Shown here piece after piece: positions 16,685-27,095 of a stretch of 39,798 nt of DNA (its first letter is position 1; every line of letters begins with the position of its first letter). The translations under genes were made by a program, and so were the position numbers. The stretch spans positions 1,517-41,314 of the forward strand of contig JAHFQY010000020.1 of the NCBI GenBank assembly GCA_023259065.1. Direction: 5' to 3'. The stretch comes from Nitrosomonadales bacterium (GTDB lineage Bacteria > Pseudomonadota > Gammaproteobacteria > Burkholderiales > Gallionellaceae). The notes below the pieces were generated by a model, which saw only the letters and a program-made list of their open reading frames with translations, made no database searches and was not told the origin of the DNA.

Positions 16685-17510
16685 AAGAGCCTTGAATAAA
16701 AGCGTTCCTCCCCTCCTGTTGCTGCTATTGCTGGGCGCATGCGGCAGTGCGCCGCCACGTCAGCCTGCCGTCATGGAGCAGGTGAAGAAGGCGGATCAGG
16801 CGGCGTACAGGGCGGTGCGCGATGGTGACTTGCTGCGTGCGCGCGAGTTGTTCAGGCAGTCCATGTTGTTGAATCAGTCGCTGGACAACCTGCCGGCCAG
16901 CGCAATGGCCGCCATCAATCTATCTTCGGTTAACCACAAGCTGGGTGACGATGCCGCCGCCCTGGCATTGCTTGACCATGTCCTGTCTGACGCAGCACCG
17001 CTTTATCCGGCGGAGTTGCGCGGCACTGCCGCCTTCCGCAAAGCCATCATCCTGGTGGATTCCGGCAAGCCGGTCGAGGCCGAAACCGCCTTGCAAAGCG
17101 CTGCCATGGAATGCAAACAACAATGTGCGTATGCGCCGGGAATGAACAACCTGCGTGCTCGATTGGCCCTGGACAAGGGGGATTATCCAGCTGCATTGAC
17201 GCTGTCAAAGAGTGTGATCAATGCCAGCGCGGAAAAGGAAGAGCTGGCCAATGCGCAGCGCACAGCGGCAACCGCAGAGTCGGCCTTGGGGCAGCATGAT
17301 GCAGCTTTGACTCATTATCTGGCTGCACTGGAGCTGGACAAAGAGCTGGGGCAGAGCACGCGCATAGTGGTTGATTTACAGGGGGCTGCCGTGGCTATGG
17401 AGAAGCTGGGGCGCAAGGCTGAGGCTGAGGCTTATGTTCGCCGGGCAATGGCAGCTGCTGAGGCTGCCCGCAGCTTGCCCGGCAAAGCGGGTAAAAATTC
17501 ACAGCACTGA
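16677..17510 (+). CDS. TPR-repeat lipoprotein linked to the Mla-type operon
   Basis: This 277-aa protein has a lipoprotein signal (LLLLLLLGAC, Cys at about 22), so it is probably attached to a membrane facing the periplasm. Several tetratricopeptide-like helical pairs follow, with patterns such as DGDLLRARELFRQSM, LGDDAAALALLDHVL, KGDYPAALTLSKSVI and LGQHDAALTHYLAAL. It starts inside the end of the MCE gene (ATG at 16677, stop of the other at 16684), showing translational coupling. In many Mce clusters the last gene encodes an auxiliary lipoprotein; here a TPR protein takes that place and may act as an outer-membrane or scaffold partner. That role is inferred only from position. Confidence 0.85.
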   Translation: MIERALNKSVPPLLLLLLLGACGSAPPRQPAVMEQVKKADQAAYRAVRDGDLLRARELFRQSMLLNQSLDNLPASAMAAINLSSVNHKLGDDAAALALLDHVLSDAAPLYPAELRGTAAFRKAIILVDSGKPVEAETALQSAAMECKQQCAYAPGMNNLRARLALDKGDYPAALTLSKSVINASAEKEELANAQRTAATAESALGQHDAALTHYLAALELDKELGQSTRIVVDLQGAAVAMEKLGRKAEAEAYVRRAMAAAEAARSLPGKAGKNSQH

Positions 17511-17521
17511 TGCGGCAAGGC

Positions 17522-17554
17522 CTGCAGTGCTTTCAGAGGCAGATCTGCAGTGCT

Positions 17555-17567
<13 letters not shown>
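17522..17567. repeat. 23-bp perfect tandem duplication upstream of glnB
   Basis: Two identical adjacent copies (17522-17544 and 17545-17567), each beginning CTGCAGTGCTTTCAGAGG. The second copy supplies the likely -35 region of the glnB promoter, so the first copy is an extra upstream set of the same sequence. Confidence 0.95.
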
Positions 17568-17949
<382 letters not shown>

Positions 17950-17994
17950 CCGGCCTTGCATATGATTTGAGCGTGCTGGCCAGGCGTTAGCAGT

Positions 17995-19734
17995 TCAGCC
18001 TTGCCGGGTTTCAGGTGTATGCATCTTCACTATGTTGCGGCCAGCCTCCTTGGCTGCATACATGGCATCATCAGCAAGATTGACCAGCTTATCCTCGCTG
18101 CTTCCATGTTCCGGATAAATGGAAATGCCGATGCTGGAGGAAATGTGTATGGTGTTGCCGCCCAGGTTCAAAGGTTGGCACAGAGCGTGACGCAATGTTT
18201 CAGCGACCATAAGCGCATCTTCCCTGGTTTCAATATCATGCAGCAGCACGATAAACTCATCCCCGCCGATGCGTGCAACTGTGTCAGATACACGTACGCA
18301 GCCCTGCATGCGTCTGGCAGCTTCCAGTAGCAGCAAATCACCCACCTTGTGGCCCAGCGTGTCGTTGATCTCCTTGAACTTGTCGAGATCAACAAACATG
18401 ATGGCCATGCGTTTCTTGTAACGGCTTGCGATGGCTATGGCCTGTTGCAGCCTGTCGGAAAACAGCGCCCTGTTGGGCAGGTCGGTCAGGGTGTCGTAGT
18501 GCGCCATGTGGCGCATGCGTTCTGCAGCCTCCCTGCGCTCGCTGATATCCCTGCCTGTCCCGGTAAAGCCGATAATCTCGCCATGCGGATCCTTTAACAC
18601 GACGCCATTGCACAAATAGGGAACCAGCGTGCCATCATGCCTGGTGCACTGTGCCTCTATGGTGGCAGAGCCCTTGTCGAGAATTTCATGCATCCAGTTG
18701 TCTATGGAGGGCTTATCCTCGTCGCAGAAAAAATCGAGCACATTCTTGAAGATTAATTGCGAATGTGACAAGTCAAAGAAACTCTTCAGATTGGTATTCC
18801 ATTTGATCAGCTGGCCTTGCCTGTTGAATACATAGAGCAGGTCGGGATTGGCTTCAATAATGGTTTCCAGCTCATTCAGGGCCTGTGAAAATTTTTCATT
18901 CAGGCTGACCATATCCAGGTGGGCCTGTTCGGCCTCTTCCTTTTTCTCGCGCAAATCGCTGGTTGCACTCTGAATGCGCTGTTCCAGCGTGTCCCTGTCC
19001 TGGGACAATTGTTGTGCCATCCTGTTGATGTCATTCGCCAGTTCGTTCAACTCGTGAATGGCCGGTTGGGGCGGGATGCGCGCATTTAATTTTCCGGCGC
19101 CAATTTTATGCAGGATGACGCTCATGCTCATGATGGGGTTGGCGATGCGGCGTGCAGACCAGAGTGCCACCACGATGGACAGCAATAGAACCAGGAGCAT
19201 GACCAACAGGTTGATCAACAGCATTTCAATTTTCAGCTGTTTAAGGTGGTCTTTGCTGATGGCGATAATTGCCGCGCCGAGAATGTTGGCGGCTTCCGTG
19301 GCGCTGGGTGTATCCAGCTCGCCCAAACTGATCTGGGTATAAACGATAGGTTCGTACAAAATCAGGACATCATCGTCCTGATAAATCCTGCTCTCTGAAT
19401 TTACCCTGGCAGGCAGTGATTCGAGCATTGATTTATCTTTTCCATCCGCCAGCAACAACTTTGCATGGGCGTCGATGATGATTACTGCATTGACATCGGC
19501 TTGAGCCAGCGCGGTTTTTGCCTGCTGTTGCATGGCAACAATATTGCCGGAGAAGACGGGATATTCATTGCCTATGGCAAGGTGGTTGGCCACCAATTTC
19601 GAACGTTCGAGCAGCGCGGTATCAGCATCCGAGAAGCGCGAGAATATGGAATAGGAACCGAATAGCAGCGTCATCACCAGAATCGGGATTAACGCGACCA
19701 GCATGGTTTGCTGCCTGATTCCCGTGATTTTCAT
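17995..19734 (-). CDS. Membrane diguanylate cyclase: sensor-HAMP-PAS-GGDEF
   Basis: This 579-aa protein makes c-di-GMP from GTP. TM1 (10-32) and TM2 (170-194) flank a periplasmic sensor domain with a BarA/sCache-like look near its start (LLERSKLVANHLAIGNEYPV). A HAMP domain (about 192-245), a coiled linker, PAS (about 285-395) and GGDEF (about 410-575) follow. The catalytic GGDEF motif is exact (490-494), and the inhibitory I-site RVSD (481-484) is present, so it should be active and product-inhibited. Its ATG overlaps the stop of the periplasmic binding protein gene by 4 nt (ATGA). This makes it the last gene of a receptor, binding protein, cyclase operon. Its periplasmic domain is the natural docking place for the binding protein, which is inferred from context. 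Confidence 0.93.
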   Translation of the reverse strand: MKITGIRQQTMLVALIPILVMTLLFGSYSIFSRFSDADTALLERSKLVANHLAIGNEYPVFSGNIVAMQQQAKTALAQADVNAVIIIDAHAKLLLADGKDKSMLESLPARVNSESRIYQDDDVLILYEPIVYTQISLGELDTPSATEAANILGAAIIAISKDHLKQLKIEMLLINLLVMLLVLLLSIVVALWSARRIANPIMSMSVILHKIGAGKLNARIPPQPAIHELNELANDINRMAQQLSQDRDTLEQRIQSATSDLREKKEEAEQAHLDMVSLNEKFSQALNELETIIEANPDLLYVFNRQGQLIKWNTNLKSFFDLSHSQLIFKNVLDFFCDEDKPSIDNWMHEILDKGSATIEAQCTRHDGTLVPYLCNGVVLKDPHGEIIGFTGTGRDISERREAAERMRHMAHYDTLTDLPNRALFSDRLQQAIAIASRYKKRMAIMFVDLDKFKEINDTLGHKVGDLLLLEAARRMQGCVRVSDTVARIGGDEFIVLLHDIETREDALMVAETLRHALCQPLNLGGNTIHISSSIGISIYPEHGSSEDKLVNLADDAMYAAKEAGRNIVKMHTPETRQG

Positions 19735-20651
19735 GGTGCACGCCTTCTGGGGGAATTCATTTTCTTTTGCAACTCTTCGGCGCCCTGGATTTTGATGTTA
19801 AGCGACTGTGCAACGCGTTCATTTACTGCTACTTCAAAGAATTTGGGATATTGCGCAGAGGGCAGGGTTCCGCTGTCAGCAAATCTCTGTATGGCTGCAC
19901 TGGTTTGAGTTGCAATATGCGCCGGGGAGCTGAACACGGCACACATGGCGCCGGCTTTGACAAAGCTGGCTGAAAAACCAACCAGCGGCACTTCAGCTTG
20001 ATAAGTGGAAACCAGAATATTGCGCAGGGTTGAGCTGTTAAAAATGGTGGGGGATGGCAGTGACAGGAATACATCGCTGTGTTTCAGCAATTCCTGCACT
20101 TCCTGGAACAGCGTGACATTGGCGCTTATCTCATCTGCGTACAAGCTGAAACCAAATTCGGCTGCTTTCAGTTTCAACTCTCCGATCTCGTCCGGGGCTG
20201 GAGCCGCGTACAGAACTCCCAAGTTGCGCCTGTCCGGGAAAGCGGCTGCAATCAGGCTGAGCTGGCGCTCAACAGGTTGATCCAGGTAAATGCTGGAAAA
20301 CAGGTGAGAGTTTTCCCGCTTGGGGAAATCATGCAGCAGTTTCTTATGCCCCGATCTGGGGATCATGACATTTAGGACTGCATGAGCGTTGTCGCCACCC
20401 AGCTCGCTGGCGGCTTTCATGCCAACTGCAATAATGAGACTGGATTTGGGTGGTAGCGGCTGGCCGCTGTTCACTACCGTGAGCACTACATTGCCATTCG
20501 GCAGGCTTTCGCGCAAAGCAGCCGAAAATTCAGCATACGCGCCAGTGTTCTCACTTTGAACCACGGTGACCAGGAGCGGTTCGGCACCAGCCAGGCTTGC
20601 AGTGGGCAGGCATAGCAATATACCCGCCAGCGCAAACGCAAACAGGCGCAT
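19731..20651 (-). CDS. Orphan periplasmic substrate-binding protein (ABC_sub_bind-like)
   Basis: The ATG at 20651 starts a 306-aa protein with a clear signal peptide (hydrophobic residues about 5-18, cleavage after SLA). The mature protein looks like a type-1 periplasmic binding fold of the kind annotated ABC transporter substrate-binding protein (TrpX/PF04392-like). It has alternating strand-helix units such as SSLIIAVGMKAASEL, RRNLGVLYAAPAPDEI and VPLVGFSASFVKAGAMCAVFSS. No ABC permease or ATPase lies nearby. Upstream by 40 nt is a TonB-dependent receptor; downstream, overlapping by 4 nt, is a diguanylate cyclase with a periplasmic sensor. It therefore probably works as a ligand-sensing partner rather than in uptake. 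The family call is moderately sure; the ligand is unknown. Confidence 0.82.
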   Translation of the reverse strand: MRLFAFALAGILLCLPTASLAGAEPLLVTVVQSENTGAYAEFSAALRESLPNGNVVLTVVNSGQPLPPKSSLIIAVGMKAASELGGDNAHAVLNVMIPRSGHKKLLHDFPKRENSHLFSSIYLDQPVERQLSLIAAAFPDRRNLGVLYAAPAPDEIGELKLKAAEFGFSLYADEISANVTLFQEVQELLKHSDVFLSLPSPTIFNSSTLRNILVSTYQAEVPLVGFSASFVKAGAMCAVFSSPAHIATQTSAAIQRFADSGTLPSAQYPKFFEVAVNERVAQSLNIKIQGAEELQKKMNSPRRRAP

Positions 20652-20691
20652 GGCGGAACTGAGCAGGGTGGATAGCAACGCCACAGCTGCC

Positions 20692-22659
20692 TTATTGTCT
20701 GAATGTTGCCGTAACAAAGACACGCTGGTTGAACTGATTTTCAATGAGGTAATCGATGTAGTGCTCGCCCAGCAATCCCTGCACAACCAGGGCTATCTCT
20801 CCTTGTGCGCCGTCACTGCCTGTTTTGAAGCCTTTGGCGATACGCATGTCCCAGCGGGTGGTAAAAGGTTGACGGTCAGTCGTTGGTCTATCGATGGGTA
20901 AGACTGAGTCCTGCTGATAATACCCCAGACTTAGCATCACTTCATCGGCAAAGGTTTTTGAGTACAGTGCGCTGATCAGGTTGCGCGGCATGGTGTCCGT
21001 ATAAGGGGATGAGCCGGCTACAAAATCGCTAGAAAGAACCTGATAGGTATAGTTGAACGTCAACGTGTTGCGGTTGCCCCACTGGTGCTTGGTGGTTATC
21101 TCCAAGCCTTTATGTTCCGCATCAAACAGATTGGCGAAATTCTTGGGGGAGTCAGCAGTCTCGTAAATAACATCTTTAACTTGATCATGGTAAATACGTG
21201 CATCGATCGAAAATCCTTGCTCATAAAATTCGCCGAGATAACCGATTTCCTGCGATAGAACACTTTCTGGACGCAGGCTGCCAGTTGATTGGTAAAGGGT
21301 GCCAATAACGGGGAAGTGGTAGTTGCCACGTTCCTCATACAAAGACGGGTTGCGGTAAGCCTTGGAAACACCAAGCCGCAGTGATTGGCGCTCCTGCAAT
21401 TTATAGACAAGCGCTGCACGTGGCGACAGATTGGTTTGCCCCAAGCCACTGTTTTCCTGCATGGCACCGATATTCAACAGCCATTTTGGTGTCATGCGCC
21501 ATTCATCATGGGCAAACAGGGTAGTTTGATCCTGGGACTGATCATTCAGAAAACGGCTGGTTGTGCTGGTCCAGTCGTGGCGCATGGAGGCTCCCCATAC
21601 CAGACGGTTATCTGGCGAGGTTTGCAGCGTGTGTTGAAGCTCAATATCGTCACGCGTATTGGTGTAGCTATCGCTGAGTGCGGGGAGTCCGAATGTGGGG
21701 TTGGGTGGAAGAGTGTTCAGAACATCCTGATATATGTGGTAGTACTGCAGCTTGAGCTCGTCGCCACCGCCCAAGCTGTGTGCCCAGGTAAGTTGGCCGA
21801 AGTTTTCGTTATGTTTATTGTCGTGTGGAATATTCGGGTCGAAGTCCTTGTTGCTGCCGTCTCCCTGAGTACTATCGGTGTAGCCAAACTGGACATCAAC
21901 GCTGTCTTGCGCATTGGGATGATAGTTTGCACGCAAGTTCAACAGATGTGTCAAATGACTGTCGTTATTAAGCGTGTCATTGCCGACAGTCGAATTCTTG
22001 TAGTTGGGGTCGTAACCATAGTCACTGCGATAGCCCATGCTAACGCGGAAATCAATCAATTCTCCACGCTTGCCAAAACTAGCAGAGGCATCCAAAATGC
22101 CACCATTTCCTTCCGTGGCGCTGGCTTGGAGTCCCAGCACGGCTCCTGCATCACGCGTGATGATGTTGATCACGCCCTGAGTCGAATTTCCACCATAGGA
22201 GGCTGCTGCCGGCCCGCGTATTACCTCGATGCGTTCAATATCGCCGATCTGTAATGGTAGATCTTCCCACGCCACGGCAGCCATTGGAGGCATGTGAACC
22301 GCACGCCCATCCACCAGCACCTGCATACGTCGTGCAGAGTCATCGGTTGTGCCATGGTAAGAAACGATGGGTTTGTTGCCTGTGAAGTAACTTACATACA
22401 TGCCAGGCACTAACCTGAACAGGTCGGCAATGGTGCGAAATCCGGAAGCCTTGATCATGTCCCGGTCTATTACAGTCATTGCATTGGGGGCCTCGTTAAG
22501 TGGCTGGGATAAACGCGAGGCGCTGAGAACGACCGGGAATTCCTGTAATAAGTATTGCTCGGTTATGGCCAGTTCCTCTGCCATATTTGCATTTGAATAC
22601 GCGAGTATGCAGGCGGTGAGTAAGGCTAACTGCAAGCGCAGATTTGATGGTCGCGACAT
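20692..22659 (-). CDS. TonB-dependent outer-membrane receptor
   Basis: This 655-aa protein has a signal peptide (about 1-28) and a short TonB-box-like N-terminus. A plug domain follows (about 40-165; VVLSASRLSQPLNEAPNAMTVI, DIERIEVIRGPAAASYG, NSTQGVINIITRDAG), then a 22-strand-type beta barrel ending in an aromatic-rich strand (VFVTATFRQ). The GPAAASYGGNSTQGVINIITR stretch is the standard receptor signature. The ligand cannot be read; the barrel resembles the BtuB/CirA/colicin-receptor class. It is the first gene of a three-gene minus-strand unit with a periplasmic binding protein and a diguanylate cyclase. A purine-rich ribosome site (AAAGAGAG) precedes the ATG. Confidence 0.93.
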   Translation of the reverse strand: MSRPSNLRLQLALLTACILAYSNANMAEELAITEQYLLQEFPVVLSASRLSQPLNEAPNAMTVIDRDMIKASGFRTIADLFRLVPGMYVSYFTGNKPIVSYHGTTDDSARRMQVLVDGRAVHMPPMAAVAWEDLPLQIGDIERIEVIRGPAAASYGGNSTQGVINIITRDAGAVLGLQASATEGNGGILDASASFGKRGELIDFRVSMGYRSDYGYDPNYKNSTVGNDTLNNDSHLTHLLNLRANYHPNAQDSVDVQFGYTDSTQGDGSNKDFDPNIPHDNKHNENFGQLTWAHSLGGGDELKLQYYHIYQDVLNTLPPNPTFGLPALSDSYTNTRDDIELQHTLQTSPDNRLVWGASMRHDWTSTTSRFLNDQSQDQTTLFAHDEWRMTPKWLLNIGAMQENSGLGQTNLSPRAALVYKLQERQSLRLGVSKAYRNPSLYEERGNYHFPVIGTLYQSTGSLRPESVLSQEIGYLGEFYEQGFSIDARIYHDQVKDVIYETADSPKNFANLFDAEHKGLEITTKHQWGNRNTLTFNYTYQVLSSDFVAGSSPYTDTMPRNLISALYSKTFADEVMLSLGYYQQDSVLPIDRPTTDRQPFTTRWDMRIAKGFKTGSDGAQGEIALVVQGLLGEHYIDYLIENQFNQRVFVTATFRQ

Positions 22660-22779
22660 AAATTAAGCACTCTCTTTGAATTTATATGAGCAGGTTACGT
22701 TCATGGAATGCTTGCAATGGTTTGATTATTACCCAGAATGGATAAATTGACCAATTTTGTAGGGCAATCAGCTAGCTGC

Positions 22780-23331
22780 TTAATCCGGGTTGATATCCCT
22801 GTCGCCAGCCCTGAGCAGAACCCACACCGCGCCACCGCCACCAGCGTGGGCTGGAGCCTCGATAAAGGCCAGTACTTGGGCATGCTGCGATAGCCAGTGA
22901 CGCACGCGCAGCTTCAATATTCCCTCGCCCCCCTCTGCGCGCCAGCCTTTGCCGTGGATGACGTTGACACAGCGCAGGCCATGCTGGCTGGCATGCTGCA
23001 GAAAATCCACCAGCAGGCGGCGCGCACCATCACTGGTGTTGCCGTGCAGGTCTATGCTGTCCTGCACAGGCCAGTGGCTGCGGCGCAATTTTTTCAGGGT
23101 CATGCGGTTCAGGCCGGGACGCAGAAATTCGGTGAGCGGGGTATCGCTGGCAAGGTGATCGGACAAATTATCAACGGCAGCAGGTGCGGGATTGTTTGCT
23201 GCAGGTAACTTGCATTTCCGAGCGGCGGGGGCGGGAGGAATGCGGTCAGTAGGGGCCAGCGGTGTGACCCCTTCCAATGCCTGGTGAAACAAGTCTGCAT
23301 CATCTGCAGATTGTTCCGGTTTCTTGCTCAT
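22780..23331 (-). CDS. Smr-domain protein
   Basis: This 183-aa protein, from the ATG at 23331, has an unstructured Pro/Ala-rich N-terminus and a C-terminal Smr domain (about 92-178). The two Smr signatures are present: DLHGNTSDGARRLLVDFL and HGKGWRAEGGEGILK. Stand-alone Smr proteins of this size (YdaL/SmrA/SmrB-like) are endonucleases; E. coli SmrB cuts mRNA at collided ribosomes. It begins 10 nt after the trxB stop and so is the second gene of a trxB operon. It could equally be an Smr protein with a DNA-directed role; the sequence does not decide this. Confidence 0.88.
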   Translation of the reverse strand: MSKKPEQSADDADLFHQALEGVTPLAPTDRIPPAPAARKCKLPAANNPAPAAVDNLSDHLASDTPLTEFLRPGLNRMTLKKLRRSHWPVQDSIDLHGNTSDGARRLLVDFLQHASQHGLRCVNVIHGKGWRAEGGEGILKLRVRHWLSQHAQVLAFIEAPAHAGGGGAVWVLLRAGDRDINPD

Positions 23332-23341
23332 GCCTGCAGAA

Positions 23342-25357
<2,016 letters not shown>

Positions 25358-25360
25358 GGC

Positions 25361-25849
25361 TCAAGGCCTGAGCCTGCGCGCGCCGTTATATCGCGCCACC
25401 CAGTAATCCTCATTCATGTTCTCCACCCGCACGCTGCTGCCGGCGCGCGGTGAGTGTACGAACTTCCCTTCACCCAGATAAATTCCCACGTGCGAGTAGG
25501 ACTTGTGCATGGTGTTGTAAAACACCAGGTCCCCGGGCTGCAAGCGTGATGATTTTTGTGCATCGCCGATCCGGCTCATTTCGTGGCTGGTACGTGGCAG
25601 TGACATGCCCAGCGTATGCTTGAACACATGGCGCACAAAGCCACTGCAATCAAACCCGCTCTCGGGCGTGTTGCCGCCATAACGGTAAGGCGTGTCGCTC
25701 AGGCTTAGCGCATATACCGCCACATCATTCATGTCTGCATCAGAGCCCATGACAATGTCTGCCTGATGATTTGCATGGGATGTGCGTGCAGGGGTGCTGG
25801 AGCATGCGCTGAACAACAGCAATAACAGCAGGGCAAGGAATTTATGCAT
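25361..25849 (-). CDS. NlpC/P60 family lipoprotein peptidase
   Basis: This 162-aa protein has a lipoprotein signal (LLLFSAC, Cys16) and one NlpC/P60 domain. The catalytic Cys is in FDCSGFV (C68), the catalytic His in SHVGIYLG (H120), and a third polar residue in VHSPR (H132). Such enzymes (Spr/MepS-like) cut peptide cross-links in peptidoglycan. It is convergent with mltB and divergent from the secretin-like gene, forming a small cell-wall cluster. I cannot tell whether it is the main MepS-type elongation endopeptidase or another paralogue. Confidence 0.92.
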   Translation of the reverse strand: MHKFLALLLLLLFSACSSTPARTSHANHQADIVMGSDADMNDVAVYALSLSDTPYRYGGNTPESGFDCSGFVRHVFKHTLGMSLPRTSHEMSRIGDAQKSSRLQPGDLVFYNTMHKSYSHVGIYLGEGKFVHSPRAGSSVRVENMNEDYWVARYNGARRLRP

Positions 25850-25916
25850 GCGCGGAATTTACGGTAAAGTAGTGCGGCTTGTAAAGAATTGCATTTACGC
25901 CAAATGGAGCATGACC

Positions 25917-26783
25917 ATGAAAAAAGCAATCCTGACTCTGCTGCTGGCGCTTCCCTCGCTGCATGCGCTGGCCGCGCTGGAAGTGATACAGCTGCATTAT
26001 CGCAGTGTGGAAGAAGTGCTGCCCATCGTGCGGCCCCTGCTCGACAGTGATGGCGCGGTAAGCGGTATGAACAGCCAACTGATCCTGCGCAGCTCGGCTG
26101 CGAATATCGCGGAGATCAAGCAGATGCTGCAAAGCATCGATGCCGCGCCGCGCCGCCTGAATATCACCGTCATGCAAAATGTCGATAGTGAAACCATCAG
26201 CCGCCTGACGCAACTATCCGGTAGCGTGAGTGCAGGGCGCGCGCGCATCAGCGTGGCGGGTAGCCCTGGTGGAACTGACAACAAAGGGCTGACCGTTGCG
26301 GCAGGGCAGGGGGCTGACCAGGTGCAAGCGCGCATAGCCAGCACGCGCGCCTTGGGCAATGACAACAAGACCCAGCAGATACAGGTGCTGGAAGGCAAAC
26401 AGGCGCTGGTGAGCGTGGGGCAATCGGTTGCGGTTCCACAACGCCAGGTCGTGCAGTCGCCTTGGCAAACACAGGTCATCGAGAGTTCACAATATCGTGA
26501 CGTGAACAGCGGGTTTTATGTCTTGCCTAGGGTAAATGGTGATCGCGTGACCCTGGAAATTTCCGCGCAGAATGATGCGCTCGATAGCAGTGGCCATGCG
26601 GCAATTCCCGCCATGCGCACACAAAAAGTGCTGACCACGGTTTATGGCCGGCTCGGTGAATGGATAGTGCTGGGCGGTACAGCGCAACAGACAGCAGACG
26701 ATAGCTCCACCCTCAGTTCACATGGCACATCCGGCATGCAGGAGCGGAGAAATGTGCTGTTGAAGGTGGATGAAATCAATTAG
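25917..26783 (+). CDS. Short secretin-like periplasmic protein
   Basis: This 288-aa protein starts at the ATG at 25917, with GGAG at 25906-25909; the ATG at 25911 is too near that site. A signal peptide (about 1-19, ALA/AL) is followed by a secretin N-domain-like segment (LEVIQLHYRSVEEVLPIVRPLL and SSAANIAEIKQMLQSIDAAPRRLNITV). The C-terminal part resembles the secretin core beta region (FYVLPRVNGDRVTLEISAQ, TTVYGRLGEWIVLGG). It is about half the size of a full secretin and no type II or type IV pilus genes lie nearby. It may be a stand-alone secretin-domain protein of unknown function. The family is clear and the role is not. Confidence 0.8.
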   Translation: MKKAILTLLLALPSLHALAALEVIQLHYRSVEEVLPIVRPLLDSDGAVSGMNSQLILRSSAANIAEIKQMLQSIDAAPRRLNITVMQNVDSETISRLTQLSGSVSAGRARISVAGSPGGTDNKGLTVAAGQGADQVQARIASTRALGNDNKTQQIQVLEGKQALVSVGQSVAVPQRQVVQSPWQTQVIESSQYRDVNSGFYVLPRVNGDRVTLEISAQNDALDSSGHAAIPAMRTQKVLTTVYGRLGEWIVLGGTAQQTADDSSTLSSHGTSGMQERRNVLLKVDEIN

Positions 26784-26793
26784 CCTGAGTAGC

Positions 26794-26816
26794 TTGGGTT
26801 GCGCTTACCAACCCAA
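26794..26816. repeat. TTGGGTT palindrome, possible terminator of the secretin-like gene
   Basis: TTGGGTT (26794-26800) pairs with AACCCAA (26810-26816) over a 9-nt loop, 10 bp after the stop codon. There is no T run behind it, so termination is uncertain. The core sequence is shared with the palindrome at 27030-27060. Confidence 0.6.
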
Positions 26817-26894
26817 CATTTCTGTGGAATTACACTGCAGTCAGTAATTATCACTACAAGAATAATCATGCCCCTTATTCAGGCAAATTGTTTT

Positions 26895-26962
26895 TGTAGG
26901 AGCGGGCCTTGCCCGCGAAAGCGCAGTGGGAATACTTGTCGCAGGCATGGCCAGCTCCTACA
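26895..26962. repeat. REPIN: two inverted REP sequences
   Basis: The left REP starts TGTAGGAGCGGGCC (26895) and the right REP ends in the inverse GCTCCTACA (26954-26962). Each REP has its own short palindrome (GGGC-CTT-GCCC in the left one; TGGCCATGCC in the right). TGTAGGAGC with a following palindrome is the classic REP form seen in pseudomonads and other proteobacteria, mobilised by RAYT transposases. No RAYT gene is in the window. Confidence 0.8.
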
Positions 26963-27029
26963 GGCCTTCCATGGCCTCTTAAAATTGAGCGTTATTAATG
27001 TTGCCATACATACTAACTGCTGAGTAATT

Positions 27030-27060
27030 GTTGGGTTACGCGAAAAACCGCTAACCCAAC
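27030..27060. repeat. GTTGGGTTA/TAACCCAAC long palindrome
   Basis: A 9-bp perfect stem (27030-27038 with 27052-27060) extends inward through GCG/CGC with a one-base bulge. It lies 36 bp past the copA stop and may help end copA transcription, but no T run is present. The sequence looks like a dispersed palindromic repeat family. Confidence 0.65.
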
Positions 27061-27095
27061 CGAACTTCGAGCACAGCTAACCTGTTTAATCTATC

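Larger units (their letters stand above)
26784..27095. other. Repeat-rich intergenic region between convergent genes
   Basis: This 312-bp stretch holds a short TTGGGTT/AACCCAA palindrome (26794-26816), a REPIN (26895-26962) and a longer GTTGGGTTA palindrome (27030-27060). No gene is credible here; the small open frame at 26799-27023 crosses the repeats. Confidence 0.7.
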
